The notes under the pieces were generated by a model that searched no databases, had not been told where the DNA came from, and saw only the letters and a program-made list of their open reading frames with translations. The translations under genes were made by a program, and so were the position numbers. A stretch of 64,000 bases of DNA from an uncultured Clostridia bacterium. Lineage in GTDB: Bacteria; Bacillota; Clostridia; Lachnospirales; Lachnospiraceae. Below, in pieces: positions 16,790 to 24,411 of this stretch. Each line of letters begins with the position of its first letter. Position 1 is the stretch's first letter. Location of the stretch: positions 23,510 to 87,509 of the forward strand of contig CANRWA010000009.1 in NCBI GenBank assembly GCA_947643415.1, in the 5' to 3' direction.

Positions 16790-17251
16790 ATGGGTGAACA
16801 GATAAAACCAAGACATATCTGTCAGGGAACGAAACTTCTGGTAGATATCATTTTTGTGGCAGAGATCCTTGCCACACTTGCCATGCCTTTCAGTATACCA
16901 TGGATGAATAAGAATTATTCCCATCTTGTGGGACTGGATGTCCCCATGACTATCATCTATATGCTGGTTGGGGTTGTATGCATGGCTGCTACCTGGATAC
17001 TGCGTGGCATTCTCCGTACTGTGGTGGATGGAAATTGCTTTGTGCAGGAAAATGTTACCGGACTGCAGAAGATCAGTAGCTGTTTTCTCTGTCTTGTCTT
17101 ATTGTTGGCCTGCCGTGCTTTTGTATATCTGACCATGGCGATTTTAATTGATATTTTCCTTTTCTTTATTGCTTTTGTATTCTGCCGTGTCGTGGCACTG
17201 GTCTTTCAGGAGGCAGTGCGGCACAAAGAAGAGAATGACCTGACGATATAG
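16790..17251 (+). CDS. DUF2975 membrane protein
   Basis: The 153-residue integral membrane protein has four hydrophobic helices (about 15-37, 50-72, 92-115, 118-138). The DUF2975 family is typically encoded just before a small YozG-like HTH regulator, exactly as here. The segment VDGNCFVQENVTGLQKI between helices two and three is characteristic. A possible ribosome site, GAGAAGGAG, is about 16 nt from the ATG, farther than usual, and no better start is visible. First gene of a six-gene operon under the palindromic operator. It may act as membrane partner or sensor for the regulator. That is unproven. Confidence 0.8.
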   Translation: MGEQIKPRHICQGTKLLVDIIFVAEILATLAMPFSIPWMNKNYSHLVGLDVPMTIIYMLVGVVCMAATWILRGILRTVVDGNCFVQENVTGLQKISSCFLCLVLLLACRAFVYLTMAILIDIFLFFIAFVFCRVVALVFQEAVRHKEENDLTI

Positions 17252-17264
17252 GGAGGCAGAATAT

Positions 17265-17507
17265 ATGGCAATTCGGATAAAACTTGATGAGATAATGAAG
17301 AAAGAAGGGAAATCCCTGACAGAACTGGCGGGGGAGATCGATATTACCCTTGCCAACCTTTCTATCCTGAAAAATAATAAAGCAAGGGCAGTCCGGTTTA
17401 CGACACTGAATGCCCTTTGCCAGGCACTGAATTGCCAGCCGGGAGATATTCTGGAGTATGTAGATGATGTACAGGAGGAAGGTGGGGAAAATGAAAATAC
17501 AGATTAG
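17265..17507 (+). CDS. YozG-like XRE family transcriptional regulator
   Basis: The 80-residue protein is almost only a helix-turn-helix of the Cro/CI type: KSLTELAGEIDITLANLSIL for the two HTH helices, then ARAVRFTTLNALCQALNCQP and GDILEYV, which is the YozG signature. It starts 13 bp after the DUF2975 gene with GGGAGG upstream and overlaps the next gene by 17 nt. It probably binds the palindrome at 16734-16760 and controls its own operon. It has no ligand domain, so the signal may come through the DUF2975 protein. Confidence 0.85.
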   Translation: MAIRIKLDEIMKKEGKSLTELAGEIDITLANLSILKNNKARAVRFTTLNALCQALNCQPGDILEYVDDVQEEGGENENTD

Positions 17508-18432
17508 GATCATGGTAAGTGTATCTGTTCTGGCAGGAAGTGTGGCGATTATATTCCTGGCATACTTTGGTTTCCGTAATTGGTATAATTCGTCTGCCAT
17601 CACAGACTGGATCGTAAGTTCGGAGGAACAGGACACGACAGAACGCCACAGGCAGAACATGGAAGAGAGCTATCAGATCCTGCCAGACCATATCCTGCTG
17701 ATCCCAGACAAGGGAGAGGATAGGCATAAGCTGGTGCGCCTGAACCGTCAGGGAAAGACAGAACAGATCGTGGCAGAAGAAGAGGTGGATTCCTTTCTGG
17801 AACTGAATCAGAAGGTTTATTATGATGTATGGGGATATACCGGATGGGATGATGAGATATCAAGGATCTACTGCTATGATTATGAAACGAAGGAACATAC
17901 TTTATTGATAGAATGTCCTGATATTAACTGGTTCAGTGTTTATCAGGATCAGATCATCTATGTCTGTCATGACAGTATGGAAGGACAGATGCAGGTTTAT
18001 TCCTGTGACCTGCTTGGCAAAAACAAGAAAGTCCTTTATCAGGCTAAACGGGAAACGGAGGACTATTATGACTGCCAGTTCTTTCTCACAGAGAACCAGA
18101 TTCTGCTGCTTTATGACATAGAAGATACAAAGAGTGCAAATGACTGCCAGATTGCCATGCTGTCATTGAAGACAAAGGAAATGAGGGATATCATTACTCT
18201 GGAGACATGGCCATGGAAGCCCTTTCTTCTTGGTCAGAGCCTCTTTGTCTTACAGGAAGATGCGTTGTATCAGATCATGCTGGAGCCGGAGAAAGGACTG
18301 GCGGATAAAAAAAGGCTGTCAGGGGATAAGGATTATGATGAGATCGCCTGCCTTTATGGTAAAGGTGAAGATCTGTACAGCAGAAATTACGATGGTGAAT
18401 TCAGGCTTTTGTCCGAAAGGGGGAATCCATAA
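17491..18432 (+). CDS. Membrane-anchored beta-propeller-like protein (DUF5050-like)
   Basis: The protein of about 313 residues has one N-terminal transmembrane helix (about 7-27) and an extracytoplasmic part made of repeating strand units such as DHILLIPDKGEDRHKLVRLN, KVYYDV and ISRIYCYDYETKEHTLLIE. The W/Y-rich strand pattern looks like a six-bladed propeller of the DUF5050 type. ATG 17491 is preferred with AAGGTGGGG upstream. It overlaps the regulator gene by 17 nt and the next gene by one base (TAATG), so the operon is tightly coupled. It probably senses or binds an external ligand. That is inference from fold. Confidence 0.6.
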   Translation: MKIQIRIMVSVSVLAGSVAIIFLAYFGFRNWYNSSAITDWIVSSEEQDTTERHRQNMEESYQILPDHILLIPDKGEDRHKLVRLNRQGKTEQIVAEEEVDSFLELNQKVYYDVWGYTGWDDEISRIYCYDYETKEHTLLIECPDINWFSVYQDQIIYVCHDSMEGQMQVYSCDLLGKNKKVLYQAKRETEDYYDCQFFLTENQILLLYDIEDTKSANDCQIAMLSLKTKEMRDIITLETWPWKPFLLGQSLFVLQEDALYQIMLEPEKGLADKKRLSGDKDYDEIACLYGKGEDLYSRNYDGEFRLLSERGNP

Positions 18433-18680
18433 TGTCAGATTTCATACCGGTATCCATAGGGGATCTTATTTCCCTTGCCTGTATGGGTTTTGTTCCGATA
18501 TTGCTAACCATATGGTTTATTGCCAGCCTGGTTCGGTTTCTGCACAGTGGGAAATTGGAGAGACAGATACAAAAGAAACGTATGATACTGATGATCGTAT
18601 CGGGTTCTTTGATGACACTGTGTTATGTGGGAATGATCTTTCTCTATTATGCCTTTGCCCAGATCATGCAGTCCATGTGA
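18432..18680 (+). CDS. Small two-helix membrane protein
   Basis: The 82-residue protein has two transmembrane segments (about 10-33 and 50-76) with a basic loop (KLERQIQKKR) between them. The start codon shares one base with the stop of the preceding gene (TAATG), indicating translational coupling. I do not recognise a family. It is probably a membrane component of the same complex as the propeller-like and binding proteins around it. Confidence 0.65.
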   Translation: MSDFIPVSIGDLISLACMGFVPILLTIWFIASLVRFLHSGKLERQIQKKRMILMIVSGSLMTLCYVGMIFLYYAFAQIMQSM

Positions 18681-18708
18681 TACTTAGACACAAGGGAGGT
18701 GTTTCGGT

Positions 18709-18843
18709 ATGAAAGAGAAAACATTTATCAAAATTATGGTCATCATTGCCGTTCTTGGTGTTCTGTCCACAGGCATTCTCATTGTCTGTACCATTTACCT
18801 GCGCCAGAATTGTTCCATTATAACTTATATTTCCAATGAATGA
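18709..18843 (+). CDS. 44-residue single-helix membrane peptide
   Basis: This small gene encodes MKEKTFIKIMV followed by one transmembrane helix (about 7-31) and a short polar tail ending YISNE. GGGAGGT lies 7-8 nt before the ATG, a strong site, and the stop overlaps an ATG of the next frame (ATGA). Its place inside a tight operon, good ribosome site and coherent helix make it a real gene rather than chance. No family is recognised. Confidence 0.65.
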   Translation: MKEKTFIKIMVIIAVLGVLSTGILIVCTIYLRQNCSIITYISNE

Positions 18844-18857
18844 AGGAGATTATTGAC

Positions 18858-19829
18858 ATGGGGGGAAAGACAAAGAAAGAGGGACTGAAAAAACAGCTTT
18901 GTATCATTATTTTGTCGGTACTGCTCTTTGCCATTCTGGATTTTAGCATCTATCATATTTTTACAAGACGGGTGATACCGGATACCAGTGCTGAGATGCA
19001 GGCAAAGTCAGTGGAAGTATCGGAATACCTGCCCTTTGAAGAAAATTCCAAGATCGTAAAGATGAGATCAGAACTTACCCTGACAGGGGATCTTCCTGTC
19101 TTGGATGGGGCGGCAGCCTTATATCCGGTTTTTTCCGCTTTTGTCAATGCTGTTTATCCCGAAAACAGTTGTATATTTCAGGATGGAAACTTTTCATCTA
19201 AAAGCTGCCTGCAGATGAACAACACAAGAGGAGCTTATCAGGGGGTTGTGGATGGGACAGTGGATCTTATATTTTGTGCGGCGCCATCGGATGATCAGTT
19301 AAATTATGCAAAGGAAAAGGGGGTGGAGTTAGAACTTGTGCCCATTGGAAGGGAAGCATTTGTCTTTCTCGTAAATAAAAATAATCCGGTCTCAGACCTC
19401 ACCACCAGTCAGGTACAGGGAATCTACAGCGGAACATACCGGAACTGGGCAGAACTTGGGGGAGAACCAAAAAGGATCGCCGCCCTGCAGAGAAATGAAG
19501 GAAGCGGCAGTCAGACAGCCCTGAAATCCTTTATGAAAGGGAAAGAACTGAAAACAGATTATAATACTTTCCTGGGAAGTGCCATCGGATTTTCGTTCCG
19601 TTATTATGTTGAAGGGATCGTTTCGGCCGGAAATATAAAAATGCTGTCGCTGAATGGGGTATATCCCAACAAAGAGAACATACGGAATGGCAGTTATCCA
19701 ATCAGTGATTTTTTTTATGCGGTCTACCGGAAAGATAATGACAATGCGAATATTCCTGTGCTGCTCAAGTGGATTTTGTCAGAAGAGGGGCAGAGGATCA
19801 TAGAAGAGAGCGGGTATGTGGGAGTGTGA
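18858..19829 (+). CDS. Membrane-anchored phosphate-type (PstS-like) substrate-binding protein
   Basis: The 323-residue protein has an N-terminal signal anchor (about 13-33) and a type II periplasmic-binding-protein fold of the PstS class: DGAAALYPVFSAFVNAVYP, VDGTVDLIFCAAPSDDQ, LTTSQVQGIYSGTYRNWAEL and RNEGSGSQTALKSFM. No lipobox cysteine is seen, so it is probably membrane-tethered. No permease or ATPase genes accompany it, so a sensory or receptor role is as likely as transport. ATG 18858 has AAGGAG 9 nt upstream. An ATG at 18840 overlaps the preceding stop. Last gene of the operon. Confidence 0.8.
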   Translation: MGGKTKKEGLKKQLCIIILSVLLFAILDFSIYHIFTRRVIPDTSAEMQAKSVEVSEYLPFEENSKIVKMRSELTLTGDLPVLDGAAALYPVFSAFVNAVYPENSCIFQDGNFSSKSCLQMNNTRGAYQGVVDGTVDLIFCAAPSDDQLNYAKEKGVELELVPIGREAFVFLVNKNNPVSDLTTSQVQGIYSGTYRNWAELGGEPKRIAALQRNEGSGSQTALKSFMKGKELKTDYNTFLGSAIGFSFRYYVEGIVSAGNIKMLSLNGVYPNKENIRNGSYPISDFFYAVYRKDNDNANIPVLLKWILSEEGQRIIEESGYVGV

Positions 19830-19847
19830 TATTATATATACATTTTT

Positions 19848-19882
19848 AAAGCGGTGTCTGGGCTGATTCAGAACACCGCTTT
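19848..19882. terminator. Terminator after the binding-protein operon
   Basis: AAAGCGGTGT (19848-19857) pairs perfectly with ACACCGCTTT (19873-19882), followed by TT. It is shared with the convergent paaK-like gene. Confidence 0.85.
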
Positions 19883-19930
19883 TGAAATATATTCCACCTG
19901 TGCGGGTGGATGGCGATTCATGGCAAGTTT

Positions 19931-21238
19931 TTAACCCTGATATAGATTTCTCTGGTCAATGACACGAACTGCCTTGCCCTCGCTCCGGGCAATCGTCTTT
20001 GGTTCTACCAGTGTGATCTTAGCATAGATTCCAAGCATTGCTTTCAATCCGGCCACCAGTTTATCGGCGGCCTGCTGACGGTTAAAGGTAGTGTCAGCCG
20101 CCATGGCAGGTGTAAGTTCAACCTGAACTTCGATGCGGTCACTGTTCTTCACACGGGTCACGATGATTTGATAGTTGGCAGCGAAGCCCTGATTGATGAG
20201 AACTGTCTCAATCTGGGACGGGAATACATTAACCCCCTTGACAATGAGCATGTCGTCACTACGCCCCATTGGTTTGGACATCTTCACATGAGTACGTCCA
20301 CAGGAACATTTCTCACGGGAGAGTACACAGATGTCCCTTGTGCGGTAGCGCAGAAGAGGGAATGCCTCTTTCGTGATACTGGTAAATACCAGCTCACCCT
20401 TCTCTCCATCTGGCAGGACTTCTCCGGTGTTCGGATTGATGATCTCCGCGATAAAGTGGTCTTCATTGATATGCATGCCTGTCTGTTCAGAACATTCGAA
20501 AGATACCCCCGGACCAGATATCTCTGTCAGTCCATAGATATCATATGCCTTGATGCCAAGCAGGTTCTGGATATCCTGACGCATTTCCTCCGTCCATGCT
20601 TCGGCACCAAAGATACCTGCCTTCAGCTTAATCTTATCCTTTACACCAAGTTCCTGAACTGTCTCACCGAGATAAGCAGCGTAAGATGGGGTACAGCAGA
20701 GAATGGTAGAACCAAGGTCAGTCATAAACTGGATCTGACGCTCTGTATTTCCGGATGACATTGGCAATGTCAGGGAACCCAGTTTGTGTGAGCCGCCATT
20801 CAGTCCCGGTCCCCCGGTGAAAAGCCCATATCCATAAGAAACATGGACCACATCATCCTTTGTTCCACCTGCAGCCACAATCGCGCGGGCACAGCATTCT
20901 TCCCACAGATCAAGATCATGCTGGGTATAGAAGGCCACGACACGGCGTCCGGTAGTACCGCTGGTGGATTGGATGCGGACACATTCTGAAAGGGGACGTG
21001 CCAACAGTCCATATGGGTAGGCATCCCTCAGGTCATCTTTGGTGATGAACGGAAGTTTATGTAAATCATCGATCGATTTGATGTCTCCAGGTTCCATTCC
21101 CATATTCTGCATACGTGTCCGGTAATATGCTACATTGTCATAGACATTCTTTACCTGCTTTATCAGACGCGCATTCTGCCACTTGCGGATCTGGTCCCTG
21201 GATGCACATTCGATATCCTGTTGATAATAGTTAGCCAT
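19931..21238 (-). CDS. paaK: Phenylacetate-CoA ligase family protein (PaaK-like)
   Basis: This is an adenylate-forming CoA ligase of 435 residues, which activates phenylacetate or a related aryl acid with ATP and CoA. Visible motifs are the P-loop IQSTSGTTGRRVVAFYTQHD near residue 90, YGLTEISGPGVSFEC near 235, RTRDICVLSREKCSCGRTH near 300 with zinc-type cysteines, and GRSDDMLIVKGVNVFPSQIE. ATG 21238 is used, with AAGGAGG 12 nt upstream. It is a single gene with its own promoter. No indolepyruvate oxidoreductase genes are adjacent, although the two are often paired in anaerobes. Substrate is inferred from family. Confidence 0.9.
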   Translation of the reverse strand: MANYYQQDIECASRDQIRKWQNARLIKQVKNVYDNVAYYRTRMQNMGMEPGDIKSIDDLHKLPFITKDDLRDAYPYGLLARPLSECVRIQSTSGTTGRRVVAFYTQHDLDLWEECCARAIVAAGGTKDDVVHVSYGYGLFTGGPGLNGGSHKLGSLTLPMSSGNTERQIQFMTDLGSTILCCTPSYAAYLGETVQELGVKDKIKLKAGIFGAEAWTEEMRQDIQNLLGIKAYDIYGLTEISGPGVSFECSEQTGMHINEDHFIAEIINPNTGEVLPDGEKGELVFTSITKEAFPLLRYRTRDICVLSREKCSCGRTHVKMSKPMGRSDDMLIVKGVNVFPSQIETVLINQGFAANYQIIVTRVKNSDRIEVQVELTPAMAADTTFNRQQAADKLVAGLKAMLGIYAKITLVEPKTIARSEGKAVRVIDQRNLYQG

Positions 21239-21258
21239 AGTTTTTGCTTCCTCCTTAA

Positions 21259-21279
21259 ATTGCAATATATAATTACAAT
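21259..21279. promoter_or_regulatory. Imperfect palindrome in the paaK promoter
   Basis: ATTGCAAT (21259-21266) and ATTACAAT (21272-21279) form an inverted repeat with one mismatch that overlaps the -10 region. It is a possible operator. Confidence 0.4.
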
Positions 21280-21304
21280 ACCACAACAGGCTGGGACAGG
21301 TCAA
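21275..21304 (-). promoter_or_regulatory. Probable sigma-A promoter of the paaK-like gene
   Basis: On the minus strand, TTGACC (21304-21299) and TATTGT (21280-21275) are 18 bp apart, about 40 bp before the start codon. Confidence 0.55.
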
Positions 21305-21332
21305 GAATGGATGGAATTTTAACAGGATAAAC

Positions 21333-21361
21333 TTGAATTAACACTTGAAAAATATTATACT
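21333..21361 (+). promoter_or_regulatory. Sigma-A promoter of the AAA-ATPase/nuclease gene
   Basis: TTGAAT (21333-21338), a 17-bp spacer and TATACT (21356-21361), 33 bp before the ATG. Confidence 0.65.
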
Positions 21362-21393
21362 ATAGATGAGTACATAGAGGAGGTAAACTGCTT

Positions 21394-22959
21394 ATGGGAA
21401 TCTATCTTAATCCTGGCAATAAGGGATTTTGGGAATCGATCCGGTCCAAAATATATGTGGATAAGACAGGTCTGATCGCTCGTACGAATGAATTCATGAA
21501 TACAGAAGATAAATTTATCTGTGTCAGCCGTCCCCGGCGTTTTGGAAAATCAATGGCATTGAAAATGCTTGCAGCTTATTATAGTTGTGGCTGTGATTCA
21601 AAAGATCTGTTTACCGGACTTATAATAGAAAATGATCCGGAATTTGATGAATTTCGGAACAAATATGATGTGATCTTTTTGAATATGCAGCAATTTCTAA
21701 GTGAGGCAGAACCAGGAAAATTAACAGAATATCTTGAGAAAGCTGTAATCGCTGAGATTCGCAGGGTATATGGGGAATTATTCCAAGAACAGGAAACGAT
21801 TCTTGCTTCTGTGTTGAGGCAGATTTATGTGGAAACAGAGAGACAGTTTATCTTTCTGATCGATGAGTGGGATTGTGTGATGCGTGAAAGGCCCAAGGAC
21901 GACGTTCTGCAGAGATCTTATCTTGATTTCCTGCGTAATCTCCTGAAGGACCAGCCATACGTGGCACTTGCCTATATGACAGGGATTCTTCCGGTCAAGA
22001 AATATGGCTCACATTCTGCACTGAATATGTTTGCCGAATATTCCATGACTGATCAGGATGTATTTGAAGAGTATACTGGTTTTACTGAGGATGAAGTAAA
22101 GGAACTGTGTGAAAGATTTGATATGGATTTTGAAGAGACAAGCAGATGGTATGATGGATATCGATTCAAAAAATTTCATCACATATACAATCCGCGGTCT
22201 GTCGTGGAGTCCATGCGCCGCCAGGACTATTCAAATTATTGGACTTCTACAGAGACTTATGAGGCATTAAAGATCTATATGGATATGGATTTTGATGGGC
22301 TGCGGGCAGATGTTGTCCAGATGCTTGCCGGTGGTTTTGTAAAAGTTAATACCCGAAGCTTCCAGAATGATATGCGGACCTTTGAGACGAAGGATGATGT
22401 TCTGACATTATTAGTTCATCTGGGGTATCTTGCACACAATTCCAAAACAAAAGAAGTATTTATTCCCAATAAGGAAATTATGGAAGAATTTGAGACAGCA
22501 ATGAGTGTCAGGGGCTGGTCAGAGGTAATGAGGGTTTTAAGGGCATCAGACAAACTGCTTGAGGATACCATTCGCTGTGATGCAGAAAAAGTAGCAGAAG
22601 GACTTGATAAAGCACATATGGAAGTCGCTTCCATCCTAACCTACAATAATGAAAATTCACTTGGATGTGCTGTCAGCCTTGCCTATTACAGTGCCAGAAA
22701 AGATTATAAGATGATACGGGAACTTCCTACCGGACATGGATTTGCGGATATTGTCTTTCTTCCACTTCCGCATGCAGGAAAGCCCGCACTGGTAGTAGAA
22801 CTGAAATATGATAAGACAGTTGATACAGCGATACAGCAGATTAAAGGAAAACATTATTCACAGGCACTGGAAGGCTACACTGGGGAAATCCTTTTGGTGG
22901 GGGTCAGCTATGATAAAGTAACTAAAAAACATGAGTGTGTGATAGAAAAGATGGAATAA
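21394..22959 (+). CDS. AAA-ATPase-like protein with C-terminal PD-(D/E)XK nuclease domain
   Basis: The 521-residue protein has the widespread AAA-ATPase_like plus PDDEXK_9 architecture. The N-terminal part has KIYVDKTGLI, a P-loop of the form SRPRRFGKSM (about residues 46-55), and Walker B FIFLIDEWD near 150. The middle has the typical MTGILPVKKYGSHSALNMF and YNPRSVVESM. The C-terminal nuclease core is GFADIVFLP then ALVVELKYDK near 470, with the D and E-x-K pair intact. Such genes are often multi-copy in gut bacteria. A defence or mobile-element role is suspected but not established. GAGGAGG precedes the start. Confidence 0.88.
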   Translation: MGIYLNPGNKGFWESIRSKIYVDKTGLIARTNEFMNTEDKFICVSRPRRFGKSMALKMLAAYYSCGCDSKDLFTGLIIENDPEFDEFRNKYDVIFLNMQQFLSEAEPGKLTEYLEKAVIAEIRRVYGELFQEQETILASVLRQIYVETERQFIFLIDEWDCVMRERPKDDVLQRSYLDFLRNLLKDQPYVALAYMTGILPVKKYGSHSALNMFAEYSMTDQDVFEEYTGFTEDEVKELCERFDMDFEETSRWYDGYRFKKFHHIYNPRSVVESMRRQDYSNYWTSTETYEALKIYMDMDFDGLRADVVQMLAGGFVKVNTRSFQNDMRTFETKDDVLTLLVHLGYLAHNSKTKEVFIPNKEIMEEFETAMSVRGWSEVMRVLRASDKLLEDTIRCDAEKVAEGLDKAHMEVASILTYNNENSLGCAVSLAYYSARKDYKMIRELPTGHGFADIVFLPLPHAGKPALVVELKYDKTVDTAIQQIKGKHYSQALEGYTGEILLVGVSYDKVTKKHECVIEKME

Positions 22960-22992
22960 GAGGAAAAGTGCTCGAGAATTCCACTTTTTGCG

Positions 22993-23023
22993 GGGAAAGA
23001 ACGGCCAATGGCCGTTCTTTCCC
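22993..23023. terminator. Strong hairpin between convergent genes
   Basis: GGGAAAGAACGGCC (22993-23006) pairs perfectly with GGCCGTTCTTTCCC (23010-23023) around AAT. There is no long T-run, but the position between two gene ends suggests a bidirectional terminator. Confidence 0.7.
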
Positions 23024-23038
23024 TGTTGCGGTTTTCAG

Positions 23039-24142
23039 TCAGCCTATTTCATATATTCTCCGGGCCGCCTTTTCAAACCGTTCATCCTGACGAATCCTGT
23101 CAAAACAGTGGTCAGTCAGATTATCTTCATATAATATCCTTGCCTGGGAGCGGCTGTCTGCTGTATCAAATAATTTTTTATAGGTTGTATATTTCAGCAG
23201 AAGCGTGGTGCGTTCTGCTAGATCCGGGAGTTGGTTGTATTGTTCCAGATAATCCGCTGATTTTTCAATGATACGGAGTGCAGATTCACAATCTCCAAGT
23301 TCCAGAAGCAGCGGGGCACGGCCGGTGATCCAGAACTTTGGCAGAAGATAGTACCAGCCCTTCAGATCTTCTTCATCATAAATGATCCGCACGATCTGTT
23401 CCATTTTATCCATAAGATCTAATTGTTCACTGGCAGGAAGAGAAGTATTCTTCATATATCTCCATATATTCCACACAAGCTCATCTGTGCACAGAACTAT
23501 CTGATGGCATATATGATCAAGAAGTTCCTCTTCTTTCAAAGCATAACGGATATTTAACTCTCTGGAAAAAATCATGGAAGGCAGTGTCTCCAGAATCTGC
23601 CGGCCTTTTTCTGTCTCACCGATCTCACAGTAATGGAACCCAAGACGGCTTTTTACCTCAATGCGTATCGTATCATCGGTGCAGCCCGACAATATCTTTT
23701 CGCCAAGTTCAATAATCTCATTCTTGTATTTTTCCCTGTTATCCTTCCAGTCCGGAATATCGGCATCATCAGATCCGGAGACGAAGAGGGCATACATAAG
23801 CTTATTCAACAAGGTATAGTTATTGGGGAATTCCTTTACTCCTGAGCGGGCGATCTCAATACAGTCATTGATCTGTCCACGGGCGATGGCAGTGTTGAAT
23901 TTGTCCACATATTGGCGTACCTGTTCTTCTTTTTGGGATTTTCCTGTCCCCAGCAGTTCTTCAATCGTCACATCAAAATAATCCGCGATAACTGGCAGAA
24001 GGGAGATATCCGGAGTGGTGGTACCACACTCCCAGCGTGATACTGCCTGGGGAGAGATGCAGAGAATATCTGCCATCTGCTCCTGGGTGAGTTCTTGGTT
24101 CAACCGCAATTTTTTGAAAATTTCTGCAAAATATATTGTCAT
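23039..24142 (-). CDS. XRE family regulator with TPR-like helical domain
   Basis: The 367-residue protein has an N-terminal HTH (about residues 6-62; LTQEQMADILCISPQAVSRW then TTTPDISLLPVIADYFDVTI) and a long helical region (about 75-365) with repeated motifs suggestive of tetratricopeptide repeats. This layout is common in Lachnospiraceae and resembles peptide-responsive Rgg/PlcR-type regulators. A peptide ligand is possible, but no small peptide gene is visible nearby. It is divergent from the surface-protein gene at 24412 and may regulate it. That is inference from position. Confidence 0.8.
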   Translation of the reverse strand: MTIYFAEIFKKLRLNQELTQEQMADILCISPQAVSRWECGTTTPDISLLPVIADYFDVTIEELLGTGKSQKEEQVRQYVDKFNTAIARGQINDCIEIARSGVKEFPNNYTLLNKLMYALFVSGSDDADIPDWKDNREKYKNEIIELGEKILSGCTDDTIRIEVKSRLGFHYCEIGETEKGRQILETLPSMIFSRELNIRYALKEEELLDHICHQIVLCTDELVWNIWRYMKNTSLPASEQLDLMDKMEQIVRIIYDEEDLKGWYYLLPKFWITGRAPLLLELGDCESALRIIEKSADYLEQYNQLPDLAERTTLLLKYTTYKKLFDTADSRSQARILYEDNLTDHCFDRIRQDERFEKAARRIYEIG

Positions 24143-24274
24143 TTTAATCGAATCCTCCTTGTTTTTTGATGGCAGCGCTGTCTGTTATGTATATACTATA
24201 CAATGAGAGTAAGCCAGAAAGCAAGCAACCAGAATAAGAGATAAAAACAACTATAATGAGAATCATAGAATGTC

Positions 24275-24303
24275 TTGACAGTAAATTTTATGAGGAGTAA
24301 AAT
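24275..24303 (+). promoter_or_regulatory. Sigma-A promoter of the surface-protein gene
   Basis: TTGACA (24275-24280), a 17-bp spacer and TAAAAT (24298-24303). The repeat at 24329-24364 lies in the 5' leader. Confidence 0.7.
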
Positions 24304-24328
24304 ATATTCATAATTTTATGGATTAGTT

Positions 24329-24364
24329 TAGCTCGATGGCACCAATTTGAATTCGCTGTTGAGC
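24329..24364 (+). repeat. Dispersed palindromic repeat family II, degenerate copy
   Basis: TAGCTCGATGGCACCAATTT closely matches the left arm of the palindrome at 60282-60332, and CTGTTGAGCT matches its right end. About 10 nt of the inner right arm are missing. It sits in the leader of the surface-protein gene and could form a short stem. Confidence 0.6.
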
Positions 24365-24411
24365 TGCCTTAAAAGATAAAGAGATTTTCTGAAGGAAAAG
24401 GAGGATATGAT

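Noticed and set aside
21394..22959. AAA-ATPase/PD-(D/E)XK protein as an anti-phage system
   Set aside because: The architecture is widespread and stands alone here without partner genes. A defence role cannot be supported from this sequence.
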